Origin: Paucisalibacillus algeriensis
Lineage (GTDB): Bacteria > Bacillota > Bacilli > Bacillales > Amphibacillaceae
Length of the DNA stretch: 64,000 nt
Direction: 5' to 3'
Assembly (NCBI RefSeq): GCF_000577245.1
Contig: NZ_CBYO010000005.1
Span: 1-64,000, forward strand
Below are positions 42,136 through 52,102 of this stretch, in pieces. How positions within the stretch are numbered: position 1 is the stretch's first letter; each line of letters starts with the position of its first letter. Made by a program: the position numbers and the translations under genes. The notes below the pieces were generated by a model. The model did no database searches and had not been told where the DNA came from. It saw only the letters and a program-made list of their open reading frames with translations.

Positions 42136-43978
42136 AAATACGTTACTTTTAAGAGAAAGATTCCCTGACATTCGTCATTATTTTCGAGACAATGAGGATG
42201 GGGTGGGTAGAAATCATATAACTGTATTGGATTCAAAGGCAGGACCTAAAACTATTCGCTATGAAACGGGAGAAAATAAGCAGCTCATGATTCATAGTCT
42301 ATACGATCCGATACGGGAAGCTGATAGGATTATTTCTAGCCATAAAGGTAAAATAGGTAAGGATACACATGTGTTTTTCTATGGAATTGGGATGGGATAT
42401 CATATTGAGAAGTTTCAGGAGTTGTTTCCTGGAAATAGCTATTCAGTTTATGAACCAGTTCAAGAAATATTTTTAACGATGACAGAGCAAAGACAATTAA
42501 AACAGATTATTACAGCAAATACAAGGAACTTATATGTTGATACTCATGACACAGAATCAAATGGATATTTGGAGGAATTTGTCACAAATAATAGGAATAT
42601 CTATGTCATCACATTACCAAGTTATAACAATATTGATAAAGAAAAAATCCTGCATTTCCATAAAAAATTAAAAAAAGGAATTCTTGACCAGCACATGGCA
42701 CTAAATACAAATGCGAAGTTTCAAAAACTTTGGGTGAAGAACAGTATCTTAAATTTTAATACCGTTTTAAATACACCAAACATTTTAAAAGATATCAATA
42801 GGACACACTTCTCGGGAAAACCAGCAATCATCGTATCAGCAGGACCTTCACTTGCTGAAGATATTCAACACCTTAAGTATATTAAAGATAATAATTTAGC
42901 TTATATCTTTTCAGTTGGATCAGCAATTAATAGTTTGATTGAGTATAATGTAATACCAGATGCTGTTTGCACTTATGATCCAGGTGAGCAAAATTACTTA
43001 GTTTTTAAGAAAATGATTGAGCATAATATTACTGATATTCCAATGCTTTTTGGATCAAGTGTTGGGTATGAGACGTTAACCAGATATAAAGGACCAAAAG
43101 TACACTTTATAACTACACAGGATAGAACGTCTCTCTATTTATTAAACAATCAATTGGACTTAAAACAGGATCTTATATTTGATTCTCCATCTATTGCAGT
43201 TATGACATTTCAAGTATTAAATAAGCTAGGTGCAGACCCAATTATTTTTTCAGGACAAAACCTTGGTTATTTACATGAGCGGAGATACTCAGAAGGGATA
43301 GAATATGATTTCATCCAATCAACTGTTGGTGAAGAAGAGTTGGAAAGATCGATTACTACAGAAGATGTCTATGGAAATCAAATTAAAACAAATTTAGGAT
43401 TTATTAATATGCGTGAAAGTATAGAGATTTTTGCTAGTAAATATACGGGAGGAACTTTTATTAATACAACAAAGGGCGGAGCTGCAATAAAAGGTGTGCC
43501 ATTTCAACCGATTGAAAAAGTTATTGAAGAAAATTTACTTCAAACTATTGAAAAAAGTAATTGGTGGGAGTACGAAAACAATTATGATCAAAGTGGAATA
43601 GAAAGACAATTAGAAGACCTAAAAAAGGGAAAGCTTGAATTTCAGGATCTAACGAAAGGATTCAAGAAAGTATTAGAATCTATTTCTACTTCAATAAAAA
43701 TAAGAAACAAATCAAGCCTTATAATAGCGTTAAATCAATTTGACACCCTATACAACCAACAACTTGAAAATGGTTATTATAGTAATTTCCTTTCCTTCTA
43801 TATCCGTATTCATGTGGAGTATTTGGGGAATGAGATTAAGTCGTTAAATCAGGAGCGAGATGTTTTCACTAAGGGTGAGGAGATTGTAAGGTTGTTTTCT
43901 GGTTTTATGGAAGAGTGTAAGCAAGGTTGGATTGATCTAGATATAATAAGTTTAGAGACAATTTTAAGCAGGAAATAA
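42125..43978 (+). CDS. Motility-associated factor (Maf) glycosyltransferase, DUF115
   Basis: A 617-residue DUF115/Maf protein. The central domain (about 225-420) carries KPAIIVSAGPSLAEDIQHL and the DPGEQNYLVF and FSGQNLGYLHERRY segments characteristic of flagellin nonulosonic-acid transferases; the N-terminal third (FYGIGMGYHIEKFQELFPG) is the usual accessory domain. Maf proteins attach pseudaminic- or legionaminic-type sugars to Ser/Thr of flagellin in the cytoplasm. This fits the nonulosonate genes at 52-56 kb and the flagellin gene just upstream. Confidence 0.85.
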   Translation: MLIENTLLLRERFPDIRHYFRDNEDGVGRNHITVLDSKAGPKTIRYETGENKQLMIHSLYDPIREADRIISSHKGKIGKDTHVFFYGIGMGYHIEKFQELFPGNSYSVYEPVQEIFLTMTEQRQLKQIITANTRNLYVDTHDTESNGYLEEFVTNNRNIYVITLPSYNNIDKEKILHFHKKLKKGILDQHMALNTNAKFQKLWVKNSILNFNTVLNTPNILKDINRTHFSGKPAIIVSAGPSLAEDIQHLKYIKDNNLAYIFSVGSAINSLIEYNVIPDAVCTYDPGEQNYLVFKKMIEHNITDIPMLFGSSVGYETLTRYKGPKVHFITTQDRTSLYLLNNQLDLKQDLIFDSPSIAVMTFQVLNKLGADPIIFSGQNLGYLHERRYSEGIEYDFIQSTVGEEELERSITTEDVYGNQIKTNLGFINMRESIEIFASKYTGGTFINTTKGGAAIKGVPFQPIEKVIEENLLQTIEKSNWWEYENNYDQSGIERQLEDLKKGKLEFQDLTKGFKKVLESISTSIKIRNKSSLIIALNQFDTLYNQQLENGYYSNFLSFYIRIHVEYLGNEIKSLNQERDVFTKGEEIVRLFSGFMEECKQGWIDLDIISLETILSRK

Positions 43979-44017
43979 CTTTTCAGAAACAACATGAAGT
44001 AAGAGAGGATTTAATAC

Positions 44018-45205
44018 ATGAAAGCTATAGTTTTTCAAGGACAAAGTCAATATGATGTATTAAGAACTTTTAGTAGTTTTTATACCCAACAATTACAAGA
44101 GTATGGGATTGAAGCTATAACATGCGATATGAACATTATAGACAGTAAGATGTATTTAGAATTAGTAGAAAAAATGAAGCCGGATTTCACGATTGGCTTT
44201 AATCCAGTCACATATTTTTATGAGAATAATTTAAATCATTATCAGAAAACTAAAATACCACATATAGTAAAATTGGGTGATAATCCATTTTATCATGTTT
44301 TTCAAAGAGCATTGAAAAACCCTAATGATCCCTATGTATTTACAGTAGCTCCACAGAAAACCTATCAGTATAGCTTTAATGAATTGGGAGTTGAAAGATT
44401 TTGTATTAGTTCTCATAACTATGCTCAAACGAATTATAAAGTTGGATTTAATAATAAGATATTCCCAACAGTATTTTTTGGTTCATTTACTTATCCTGAA
44501 AGTATACTATTAAAATTAAAAGAGGTTACTAATTCAAACCAAATTTATAAAATAGTTAATGATTTTTGTTTTCTAATTAAAGAGATTGTAGTAAATATGA
44601 AGGAATTACTTAGTGAACCAATTGAAATATTCTTTTCCAATTATTTGGAAAAAGAATATAAGCTTGAGAAGAACCAAATTACTAAATTAACTTTACAGGT
44701 GTTTTATTATATTGACAGTTACTATAGAAATCTAGTCCGTCAAGTAGTATTAACTGAATTCGCAAAAGAAGGCTTAGAAATGATTGTATTCGGTAGAGAG
44801 GATACAGAGAAACTATTGAGTGAGTATTCTAATGTTAAGATACAACAACCAATTAATTATCATGAGTATATTAATGTGCTCTCTCAAAGTAAAGTTTCAG
44901 TTAATATTACACCAATGTTTCAAAGTAGTCATGAAAGGATACCGACAACTTTATTTAATTCCACTGTTCTTTGTACTAATATAATGGATGATTTAATACA
45001 AAATAATCCAGGTATTCTTGAAAGTTCTATCTTTTATAATTTAAGTAATTTAAAAGAAACCGTAAATGCCATAAAAGAAGTATCAGAGAACGAAAATGTA
45101 TACCAGGAACTAATAGACAAGGGGTTAATTTTAGCTAAACAAAATTTTACTTTTGAAAGAGATATTAAGTTAATGTTGGACATATATCAAAGATATTTTA
45201 ACTGA
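44018..45205 (+). CDS. CgeB/DUF3880-type glycosyltransferase
   Basis: A 395-residue protein. The C-terminal third has the GT-B donor-side pattern seen in CgeB-like transferases (INVLSQSKVSVNITPMF, ERIPTTLFNSTVLCTN and a final NFTFERDIKLMLDIYQRY). The N-terminal part is a looser Rossmann-like region. The gene is AT-rich like its neighbours. It probably extends the flagellin glycan or another surface glycan. Donor and acceptor unknown. Confidence 0.65.
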   Translation: MKAIVFQGQSQYDVLRTFSSFYTQQLQEYGIEAITCDMNIIDSKMYLELVEKMKPDFTIGFNPVTYFYENNLNHYQKTKIPHIVKLGDNPFYHVFQRALKNPNDPYVFTVAPQKTYQYSFNELGVERFCISSHNYAQTNYKVGFNNKIFPTVFFGSFTYPESILLKLKEVTNSNQIYKIVNDFCFLIKEIVVNMKELLSEPIEIFFSNYLEKEYKLEKNQITKLTLQVFYYIDSYYRNLVRQVVLTEFAKEGLEMIVFGREDTEKLLSEYSNVKIQQPINYHEYINVLSQSKVSVNITPMFQSSHERIPTTLFNSTVLCTNIMDDLIQNNPGILESSIFYNLSNLKETVNAIKEVSENENVYQELIDKGLILAKQNFTFERDIKLMLDIYQRYFN

Positions 45206-45256
45206 AGTCTTTGTAATGCTATTTTATAATAAATTAATGATAGTTGAGTGATTTAA

Positions 45257-45958
45257 ATGAAATTAGGAATAATGCAACCCTATTTTTTCCCTTATATTGG
45301 ATATTGGCAACTAATTAATTTAGTAGATAAATATGTTATTTATGATGATGTAAATTATATAAAAAAAGGTTGGATAAACCGTAACAAAATATTAATGTAC
45401 AATAAGGATATTTTCATTAATTTACCAATCCATAAATCTAGCCAAAATAAATATATTAATGAGTTAAGTTTATCAAACGACATAATTGACCATAAGAAGA
45501 AATTACTTAAGACAATTAGAACATGTTATAACAATGCACCATATTTTAATGAGGTATATAGTATTGTTGAAGATATAGTTACAAATAATGATTGGAATCT
45601 AGCTTCATATTTACAATATTCTATCCAGAAGGTTTGTGAATTTTTATCTATAGATACTGAAATTATTGTTTCATCAAATATCAATAAGAATAATTATTTA
45701 GAAGGACAAGATAAGATAATCGAAATTTGTGAAGTATTGAAAGCTAAGGAATATATAAATGCGATTGGTGGAAGAGATTTATATACCACTAATGTTTTTA
45801 ATGATAAAGATATAAAAATTAAATTTTTACAAACGGAAAATATTGAATATCAACAATTTGGTAATAAGTTCATTCCTAATCTTTCTATAATTGATGTAAT
45901 GATGTTTAATTCAAGAGAGCAAATAAGTGGAATGCTTAATAACTACTCTTTGAGATAA
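45257..45958 (+). CDS. WbqC-family protein
   Basis: A 233-residue WbqC-like protein, recognised from the start (MKLGIMQPYFFPYIGYWQL, then YDDVNYIKKGWINRNKIL) and from the end (FIPNLSIIDVMMFNS). WbqC proteins occur in O-antigen and flagellar-glycan clusters next to amino-sugar genes and are suspected amide-forming or acyl-transfer enzymes on the sugar amino group. The neighbouring DegT aminotransferase and ATP-grasp gene fit such a use. Confidence 0.78.
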   Translation: MKLGIMQPYFFPYIGYWQLINLVDKYVIYDDVNYIKKGWINRNKILMYNKDIFINLPIHKSSQNKYINELSLSNDIIDHKKKLLKTIRTCYNNAPYFNEVYSIVEDIVTNNDWNLASYLQYSIQKVCEFLSIDTEIIVSSNINKNNYLEGQDKIIEICEVLKAKEYINAIGGRDLYTTNVFNDKDIKIKFLQTENIEYQQFGNKFIPNLSIIDVMMFNSREQISGMLNNYSLR

Positions 45959-45975
45959 AAAAGTTGGTGGTAAAA

Positions 45976-47277
45976 TTGAAGAAATATAATGTTTTAATAT
46001 ACCCAGCAGGAACAGAGATTGGACTTGAAATTTACAACTCATTAAAATATAATTTGCATTTTGATATATACGGTGCTTCAGGTAAATCAGACCATGCAAA
46101 ATTTATTTATCCACAGCATCGTTATTTTGAAGATGATTCACTATATATATCAAAACAAAATTTTATTGAACATTTTAATACTGTTTTAGATCATTTTGAT
46201 ATTGATTATATATTCCCAACGCATGATTCAGTAGCATTATTTTTATCTTGCAATTCTGAATTAATTAATGCGAAAGTAATTTGTTCAAGTTATAGAACAA
46301 CGAAAATATCAAGAAGTAAAAAAGAGATATATAAAGAATTATATAACTATAAATTTACACCTAGAACATATTATAAATTTGAAGAAATATTAAACTATCC
46401 TGTCTTTTTAAAGCCAGATATTGGTGAGGGTGGAAAAGGTACTAAGATTGTATATGATCAATTTGAACTTGAAAAAATATACTCAAGAAATATTGATTAT
46501 GTTGTGAGCGAGTATTTACCTGGGGAAGAGTATACAGTAGATTGTTTTACGAATAGAAATGGAGAACTGTTGTTTATTGGTCCTCGAACTAGAGAACGAA
46601 TTACTTTCGGAATTAGTTTTCATTCAAGAAATATCTATTGTAGTGACGAGTTTAAAGAAATTGCTAATACTCTGAATGAGAAGTTCAATTTTAGAGGAAG
46701 TTGGTTTTTCCAAGTTAAGGCTGATGGAAATGGGCAACTTAAATTATTAGAGTTTTCTGTGAGGCAAGCATCTACCATGGGATTATATAGACAATTAGGT
46801 GTGAATTTTGCACTACTCTCGCTTTTTGATTTTATTGGTTATGATGTTAAAGTACTTTTTAATGATCTCAATATAGAACTGGATAGGAGTTTTAGTAATA
46901 GTTATAAAATTGATTATGAATATGAACGGGTATATGTTGATTTAGATGATACATTAATTGTTAATGGTGAAGTTAATACGCTACTAATGAGGTTAATATT
47001 CCAATGTATAAATAAAAAAAAGGATGTAATTTTAATAACAAAACACATTTATAATTTAGATAATACTCTTAGAATGTATCGAATTAATAAAGAATTATTT
47101 GCTGAAATTGTGTTACTTAGTCCTGATGAAAGTAAAGCAGATCATATCAAAGGAAATTTAAAATCAATATTTATTGACAATCATTTCTACGAAAGAATGT
47201 CTGTGAAAGAAAAGTGTAAAATACCAGTATTTGATGTTGATGCTATAGAATGTCTAATAGATGCAAGTAAAATATAG
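45976..47277 (+). CDS. ATP-grasp ligase fused to a HAD-like domain
   Basis: A 433-residue fusion. Residues about 1-295 form an ATP-grasp enzyme (YPVFLKPDIGEGGKGTKIV, EYLPGEEYTVDCF, WFFQVKADGNGQLKLLEFSV). Residues about 310-430 form a HAD-fold domain with VYVDLDDTLI and a conserved Lys/Asp set. TTG at 45976 gives a proper start (MKKYNVLIYPAGTE) with GGTGG upstream; the next gene uses the same GGTGGTAAA leader. ATP-grasp enzymes in such clusters join an acid to a sugar amine. The HAD part could be a phosphatase. Confidence 0.72.
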   Translation: MKKYNVLIYPAGTEIGLEIYNSLKYNLHFDIYGASGKSDHAKFIYPQHRYFEDDSLYISKQNFIEHFNTVLDHFDIDYIFPTHDSVALFLSCNSELINAKVICSSYRTTKISRSKKEIYKELYNYKFTPRTYYKFEEILNYPVFLKPDIGEGGKGTKIVYDQFELEKIYSRNIDYVVSEYLPGEEYTVDCFTNRNGELLFIGPRTRERITFGISFHSRNIYCSDEFKEIANTLNEKFNFRGSWFFQVKADGNGQLKLLEFSVRQASTMGLYRQLGVNFALLSLFDFIGYDVKVLFNDLNIELDRSFSNSYKIDYEYERVYVDLDDTLIVNGEVNTLLMRLIFQCINKKKDVILITKHIYNLDNTLRMYRINKELFAEIVLLSPDESKADHIKGNLKSIFIDNHFYERMSVKEKCKIPVFDVDAIECLIDASKI

Positions 47278-47294
47278 AAAATTTGGTGGTAAAG

Positions 47295-48521
47295 GTGAAG
47301 AAAAAGATAGGTTTTGTTGGACCATTTTCGACTGCTAATTTTGGTGATTGGAGTATGCTTGTAAACAATATATATGATTTAAAAACTGAAAATCCTATTA
47401 TATTTACTTATTCTCCACGTTTTCCAAAGCAATCTCTGAGAGAGTATATCGAGGATATTAATGTGAAATATATAGAGGTTAAATTAAAGGATAGTGTAGA
47501 AAGTACTAATGTTAATAATCCTACTCCTTTAGATGCATTAGTTAGCTTAGATAATGCTAGTGAAGTTTATGAGGCAATAAACGAAATAGATATTTTAATT
47601 GTAAGCGGTGGGGGGTGGATAAACCATTTTTGGTCGCAGCGAATAGATAAATTATATAAAATACTCATTCCTATATATATAGCTAACCAGAAGCAAAAAC
47701 AGATTGTTTTTACCGCTAATGGAATTGGACCATTTGATGAAACTAGAGAGTTATTTCGCTACTTCTTTGGTTATATAAAAGGTGCAAAAATCGCGGTGCG
47801 TGATAATCTATATTCAATGTCACATCTTCATGAGGTTGGAGTTGAAGGAAAAGAAGTCTTTCACTTACCTGATGATTTATATTTGATAAATCAGAGTATA
47901 ATTAATAAAAATACACATATTGAAATTTTAGAAAAGGATTATATTGTAATCGAAATGTTTTATCCAACAAACATGTTAAAAAAACATGAGAAAATACTTT
48001 TGGATTTTTCGAAAAAAATTTATGAAAAGTATGGACTAACTATAGTATTGTTACCATTTGATTTAGTTCAATTTGGATCAGAACAGGCAAAATATCTTCA
48101 CTCTATCTTCGAAAAATCCAAGCTAGTCGATATAGATGAATTAGGTTACTTACCCATGCAAGACGCTTATTCAATTATAAAAAATGCAAAACTAATGATA
48201 ACTTCGCGTTATCATGGGTTAGTATTGTCCTTAAGTGCAGAAACCCCAGTAATCTTTAGGCTTTATGATAAGATGGGGGATTTTAGGTATTCATATAATA
48301 AGGGTTTAGGTATGTTGCGGACAGCTTTTGATGGTATAGAGTTTTCTGAACAAGATTTTTTGCAGATTGATTTAATCACTATTTTAAATAACGTTGAAAA
48401 TAATCTTCAAGATATAGTATTTAATCAAAAGAATATTTATTCTAGTAAAATATTTAAACAAAATAAACTAAAATTAAAGCAAGTTAGATCTAATTATCTA
48501 CAAGACATCTTAGAACAATAG
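47295..48521 (+). CDS. Polysaccharide pyruvyl transferase family protein
   Basis: A 408-residue GT-B-like protein of the pyruvyltransferase family: VGPFSTANFGDWSMLVNNIY at the N-terminus, SGGGWINHFW near 105, and ITSRYHGLVLSLSAETPVI near 310. These enzymes move pyruvate from PEP to a sugar to form a ketal, or act as cell-wall modifying transferases. GTG at 47295 is preferred to the upstream TTG, because it starts the domain and mirrors the previous gene's leader. Confidence 0.75.
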   Translation: MKKKIGFVGPFSTANFGDWSMLVNNIYDLKTENPIIFTYSPRFPKQSLREYIEDINVKYIEVKLKDSVESTNVNNPTPLDALVSLDNASEVYEAINEIDILIVSGGGWINHFWSQRIDKLYKILIPIYIANQKQKQIVFTANGIGPFDETRELFRYFFGYIKGAKIAVRDNLYSMSHLHEVGVEGKEVFHLPDDLYLINQSIINKNTHIEILEKDYIVIEMFYPTNMLKKHEKILLDFSKKIYEKYGLTIVLLPFDLVQFGSEQAKYLHSIFEKSKLVDIDELGYLPMQDAYSIIKNAKLMITSRYHGLVLSLSAETPVIFRLYDKMGDFRYSYNKGLGMLRTAFDGIEFSEQDFLQIDLITILNNVENNLQDIVFNQKNIYSSKIFKQNKLKLKQVRSNYLQDILEQ

Positions 48522-48574
48522 TTACAAGTACCATTTTTTTATTAATAGTTAAACAAGAAAAGGACGAATGATTT

Positions 48575-49444
48575 ATGAAAGGCGTCATCCTGGCCGGAGG
48601 AAACGGAACAAGGCTACATCCAATAACTCAATCTATATCTAAACAATTATTACCAATATATGATAAACCAATGATTTACTATCCGCTTTCAGTACTAATG
48701 CTTTCGGGTATTCGTGAGATTTTAATTATTACAAAACCGTTGGAATTACCACTCTTTAAAAATTTGCTTGGTGATGGATCTAAATGGGGATTACAAATTG
48801 AATATGCAGTACAAGAGAATCCTAAAGGGTTAGCGGATGCATTTATAGTTGGGGAGTCATTTATAGGTGATGACAACATATGTCTGATACTTGGGGATAA
48901 TATTTTCTATGGACAAGGGTTTTCTCCATTATTAAAAAAAGCAGCTAAACTGGAAGAAGGTGCTGTTATTTTTGGATACCAAGTTAAAGATCCGCAGCGC
49001 TTTGGTGTTGTTCAATTTGATGAGAATTACAACGCAATATCAATAGAGGAAAAGCCTGAAAATCCGAAGTCTCAATATGCAGTAACAGGGCTCTACTTTT
49101 ATGATAATAATGTAATTCAAATTGCCAAAGAAGTTCAACCTTCTGTTAGGGGAGAACTTGAAATTACTGATATAAATACAGAATATTTAAAAAGAAAAAA
49201 CCTTAAAGTAGAGTTGTTAGGTAGAGGATTTTCATGGTTAGATACAGGTACTTTCGAAAGTTTACTTCAAGCTGGACAGTTTGTAGAAACTATTGAGAAA
49301 AGACAAGGTTTTAAAATCGCCTGTTTAGAGGAAATTAGTTATCGAAATAATTGGATTTCTAGAGAAGATATACAAACACTTTCTAAACAATATAAAAATG
49401 AATATGGGATTTACTTGCAGCAGTTGGTCAATGAAAGGTTTTGA
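48575..49444 (+). CDS. rmlA: Glucose-1-phosphate thymidylyltransferase RmlA
   Basis: A 289-residue nucleotidyltransferase with [20 protein letters not shown] at the N-terminus, LGDNIFYG and [13 protein letters not shown]. It makes dTDP-glucose, the entry to the dTDP-deoxysugar pathway, in the cytoplasm. It is followed by a DegT aminotransferase and RmlB, an order also seen for SpsI/SpsC/SpsJ types. AAAAGGACG precedes the ATG. Confidence 0.9.
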   Translation: MKGVILAGGNGTRLHPITQSISKQLLPIYDKPMIYYPLSVLMLSGIREILIITKPLELPLFKNLLGDGSKWGLQIEYAVQENPKGLADAFIVGESFIGDDNICLILGDNIFYGQGFSPLLKKAAKLEEGAVIFGYQVKDPQRFGVVQFDENYNAISIEEKPENPKSQYAVTGLYFYDNNVIQIAKEVQPSVRGELEITDINTEYLKRKNLKVELLGRGFSWLDTGTFESLLQAGQFVETIEKRQGFKIACLEEISYRNNWISREDIQTLSKQYKNEYGIYLQQLVNERF

Positions 49445-49450
49445 TAAAAA

Positions 49451-50527
49451 ATGATTCCAGTTTCTCGTCCATTTCTCCCTCCATTAGAAGATTATAATAA
49501 TCTGATTAACAAGTTATGGGATTCTAAGTGGTTAACAAATAATGGTCACTACGCTCAGGACTTAGAAAGAAAATTGAAGGATTACTTAACTGTGCCATCA
49601 CTTCATTTTGTAAGTAGTGGTACATTAGCTTTACAACTATCTTTGAGAACTTTAAATATTTCAAATGAGGTTATTACAACCCCCTTTTCATTCGTTGCAA
49701 CTACAACATCTATACTCTGGGAAAATTGTACTCCTATATTTGTAGATATTAACCCACAAACACTATGTATTGATGCAAATAAGATTGAAGAAGCAATTTC
49801 AGATAAAACTGAAGCGATTTTAGCTACCCATGTATATGGTATTCCATGTGATGTTGAAAAAATTGAACAAATTGCAAAAAAATATGATTTAAGAGTTATT
49901 TATGATGCTGCTCATGCTTTTGGAGTACGATACAAGGGGAAATCATTATTAAACTATGGTGATATCTCTACATTGAGTTTTCATGCGACAAAACTCTATC
50001 ACACTGTGGAAGGTGGAGGAATAGTCAATAATCTTGGTGAGGAAGTAAATAGGGATATTCAGATGTTAAGAAACTTTGGATTTGAAAATGGAATTCTCCA
50101 ACAGCTAGGTATTAATGCGAAGAATTCAGAGTTTCACGCTGCCATGGGTCTATGTAATCTAAAATATATTGATTATATTATAGAGGAAAGAAAAAATATT
50201 ACTAAGATATACGATTCTTATCTAGGGGAATTAATTCAAAAGCCAGTAATACCTAATGATGTTGAATATAACTATTCTTACTATCCTATAATATTTGAAT
50301 CCGAAGAAATATTACTTGAAATTCAAAAATGCTTAGAGCAAATAAGCATAGAATCGAGAAGATATTTCAATCCTTCTTTAAATACTTTGCCTTATCTAAA
50401 TGAGAAAATACAATGCCAATATTCCGAGGATATTTCAAAAAGAATATTGTGCCTACCATTGTATAATGGTTTGGATTCAGACGTAGTTGAAAAAATAGCA
50501 CATACAATATTGGAGAGAATAAAATGA
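49451..50527 (+). CDS. DegT/DnrJ/EryC1 sugar aminotransferase
   Basis: A 358-residue PLP-dependent aminotransferase of the nucleotide-sugar family: FVSSGTLALQLSLRTL near residue 55, DAAHAFGV with the PLP-contacting Asp, and SFHATKLYHTVEGGG with the Schiff-base Lys. Between rmlA and rmlB, it most likely aminates a dTDP-4-keto-6-deoxyhexose (viosamine/Qui4N or Fuc4N type); a 3-amino product cannot be excluded. It overlaps rmlB by 4 bases. Confidence 0.82.
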   Translation: MIPVSRPFLPPLEDYNNLINKLWDSKWLTNNGHYAQDLERKLKDYLTVPSLHFVSSGTLALQLSLRTLNISNEVITTPFSFVATTTSILWENCTPIFVDINPQTLCIDANKIEEAISDKTEAILATHVYGIPCDVEKIEQIAKKYDLRVIYDAAHAFGVRYKGKSLLNYGDISTLSFHATKLYHTVEGGGIVNNLGEEVNRDIQMLRNFGFENGILQQLGINAKNSEFHAAMGLCNLKYIDYIIEERKNITKIYDSYLGELIQKPVIPNDVEYNYSYYPIIFESEEILLEIQKCLEQISIESRRYFNPSLNTLPYLNEKIQCQYSEDISKRILCLPLYNGLDSDVVEKIAHTILERIK

Positions 50528-51552
50528 ACCTACTAGTTACAGGTGGTGCAGGCTTCATTGGTTCTAATTTTATTCCATATATGTTAGAACAGCATGAAGA
50601 TATTAACATAATTAATCTTGATAAATTAACTTATGCAGGAAGTACAGATAACTTACAAGAGGTAAGAAATCATCCACGGCATACGTTTATTCAGGGAGAT
50701 ATTTGTGACGAAGAACTATTAATTCGTTTGTTTGAAGAATATCAAATTGAAGGTGTTATTCATTTTGCAGCAGAATCACATGTAGATAATTCAATTAAGA
50801 ATCCGAAATCTTTTATTGAGACAAATGTTCTGGGTACTTATAATCTGCTTAATATAGCAAAAGGATTCTGGATGGATGGTATTGGTAGTTTTAAGCCAGA
50901 ATTAGAACATGCAAGGTTCCTTCATATTTCTACAGATGAAGTGTATGGTACCCTAGGAGCTAAGGGTTTTTTTACAGAGGAGACACCATATGCACCAAAT
51001 AGTCCATACTCTGCAAGTAAAGCATCTTCTGATTTACTAGTTCGAAGTTATTATCATACATATGGAATGAATGTCGTTACAACAAACTGTTCCAATAACT
51101 ACGGTCCGAAACAACATAATGAAAAGTTGATGCCTACTATAATTAGAAAAGCATTAGCTTTTGAGAAAATTCCTATCTATGGTGATGGCCAAAATGTTCG
51201 AGATTGGTTGTATGTATTGGATCATTGTCGTGCAATTGAAAAGGTGTTTTTTAAAGGTAAGTCTGGAGAAACCTACTTGATAGGTGGACATAATGAAAGA
51301 AATAACCTTGAAATTGCAGAAAGCATATGTGAGAAGCTCAATAAAATGAAGCCAATTTCTGTAAAAGGTAAAGGAATATCAACCTATAAAGACTTAATAT
51401 CATTTGTTGAAGACCGACCAGGACATGATTTTAGGTATGCAGTTGATGATAGTAAATTGATTAAAGAGTTGGGGTTTGAGATAAAGTATAGTTTTGATGA
51501 AGCGATAGAGAAAACAGTATCTTGGTACATAAGAAAGAATAAAGATAGGTAG
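50524..51552 (+). CDS. rmlB: dTDP-glucose 4,6-dehydratase RmlB
   Basis: A 342-residue short-chain dehydrogenase with the NAD motif TGGAGFIGSNF at residues 6-16, STDEVYG, and the catalytic YSASK. It forms dTDP-4-keto-6-deoxyglucose. There is no rmlC or rmlD in the cluster, so rhamnose is not the end product; the aminotransferase upstream is the obvious next step. Confidence 0.9.
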   Translation: MNLLVTGGAGFIGSNFIPYMLEQHEDINIINLDKLTYAGSTDNLQEVRNHPRHTFIQGDICDEELLIRLFEEYQIEGVIHFAAESHVDNSIKNPKSFIETNVLGTYNLLNIAKGFWMDGIGSFKPELEHARFLHISTDEVYGTLGAKGFFTEETPYAPNSPYSASKASSDLLVRSYYHTYGMNVVTTNCSNNYGPKQHNEKLMPTIIRKALAFEKIPIYGDGQNVRDWLYVLDHCRAIEKVFFKGKSGETYLIGGHNERNNLEIAESICEKLNKMKPISVKGKGISTYKDLISFVEDRPGHDFRYAVDDSKLIKELGFEIKYSFDEAIEKTVSWYIRKNKDR

Positions 51553-51937
51553 CTTTTGGCTTAAGAATTTTAAACGTTTAGTTAATGTAGATTGGAGTAT
51601 TACTATGCACCAAACATATAAGAGGGATTAAAGATAATCTTAAGTACGCAATAATTGGTTTAAGTTATTATAGTTTTCATTATGATTTGTCTTAAAGTTT
51701 AAATCAAGCAAGGGTGAATTATTATTATCCAATTGTTAAAACAATGCATAAAACTAGCTGAGAAATTAAACCGGGATATAGTGTGGTAGTTTATTATTCT
51801 TCCTAAACTATTCAATTAGTTATACTATAAAATTTCCGTTAGAATATGTTTTTTGGAATATAGTATAAAATCCTAGCCTTAGTTAGGTATATTCTATCTC
51901 GTATAATTCTTAAGTAGTGTTTTATGTAGTGATATAA

Positions 51938-52004
51938 GGACGTGACGCCCTCTTTATCTTTAGTTGTAATCGAATAACGTTAAACAAGATATAGAGGGGC
52001 GCCA
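51938..52004. repeat. Long imperfect inverted repeat in the convergent gap
   Basis: TGACGCCCTCTTTATCTT and AAGATATAGAGGGGCGCCA pair around a loop of about 26 bases. It lies between convergent rmlB and the GNAT gene. The minus-strand frame over 51922-52143 reads protein-like (RTPNQPSKDFTIKVAPLYIL...) and may be a decayed transposase tail, which I cannot confirm. The rest of 51553-51920 shows nothing. Confidence 0.4.
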
Positions 52005-52102
52005 CCTTTATTGTAAAATCTTTTGAGGGTTGGTTGGGTGTTCTAAAATTCCATTTGTTTGAAACCACTATGGCTGTATAACTTTTTAAAATATTAAACA
52101 GG

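Noticed and set aside
48575-51552. dTDP-rhamnose pathway
   Set aside because: Only RmlA and RmlB are present; the third enzyme is an aminotransferase and no RmlC follows. The RmlD-like gene at 53702 is in a different operon.
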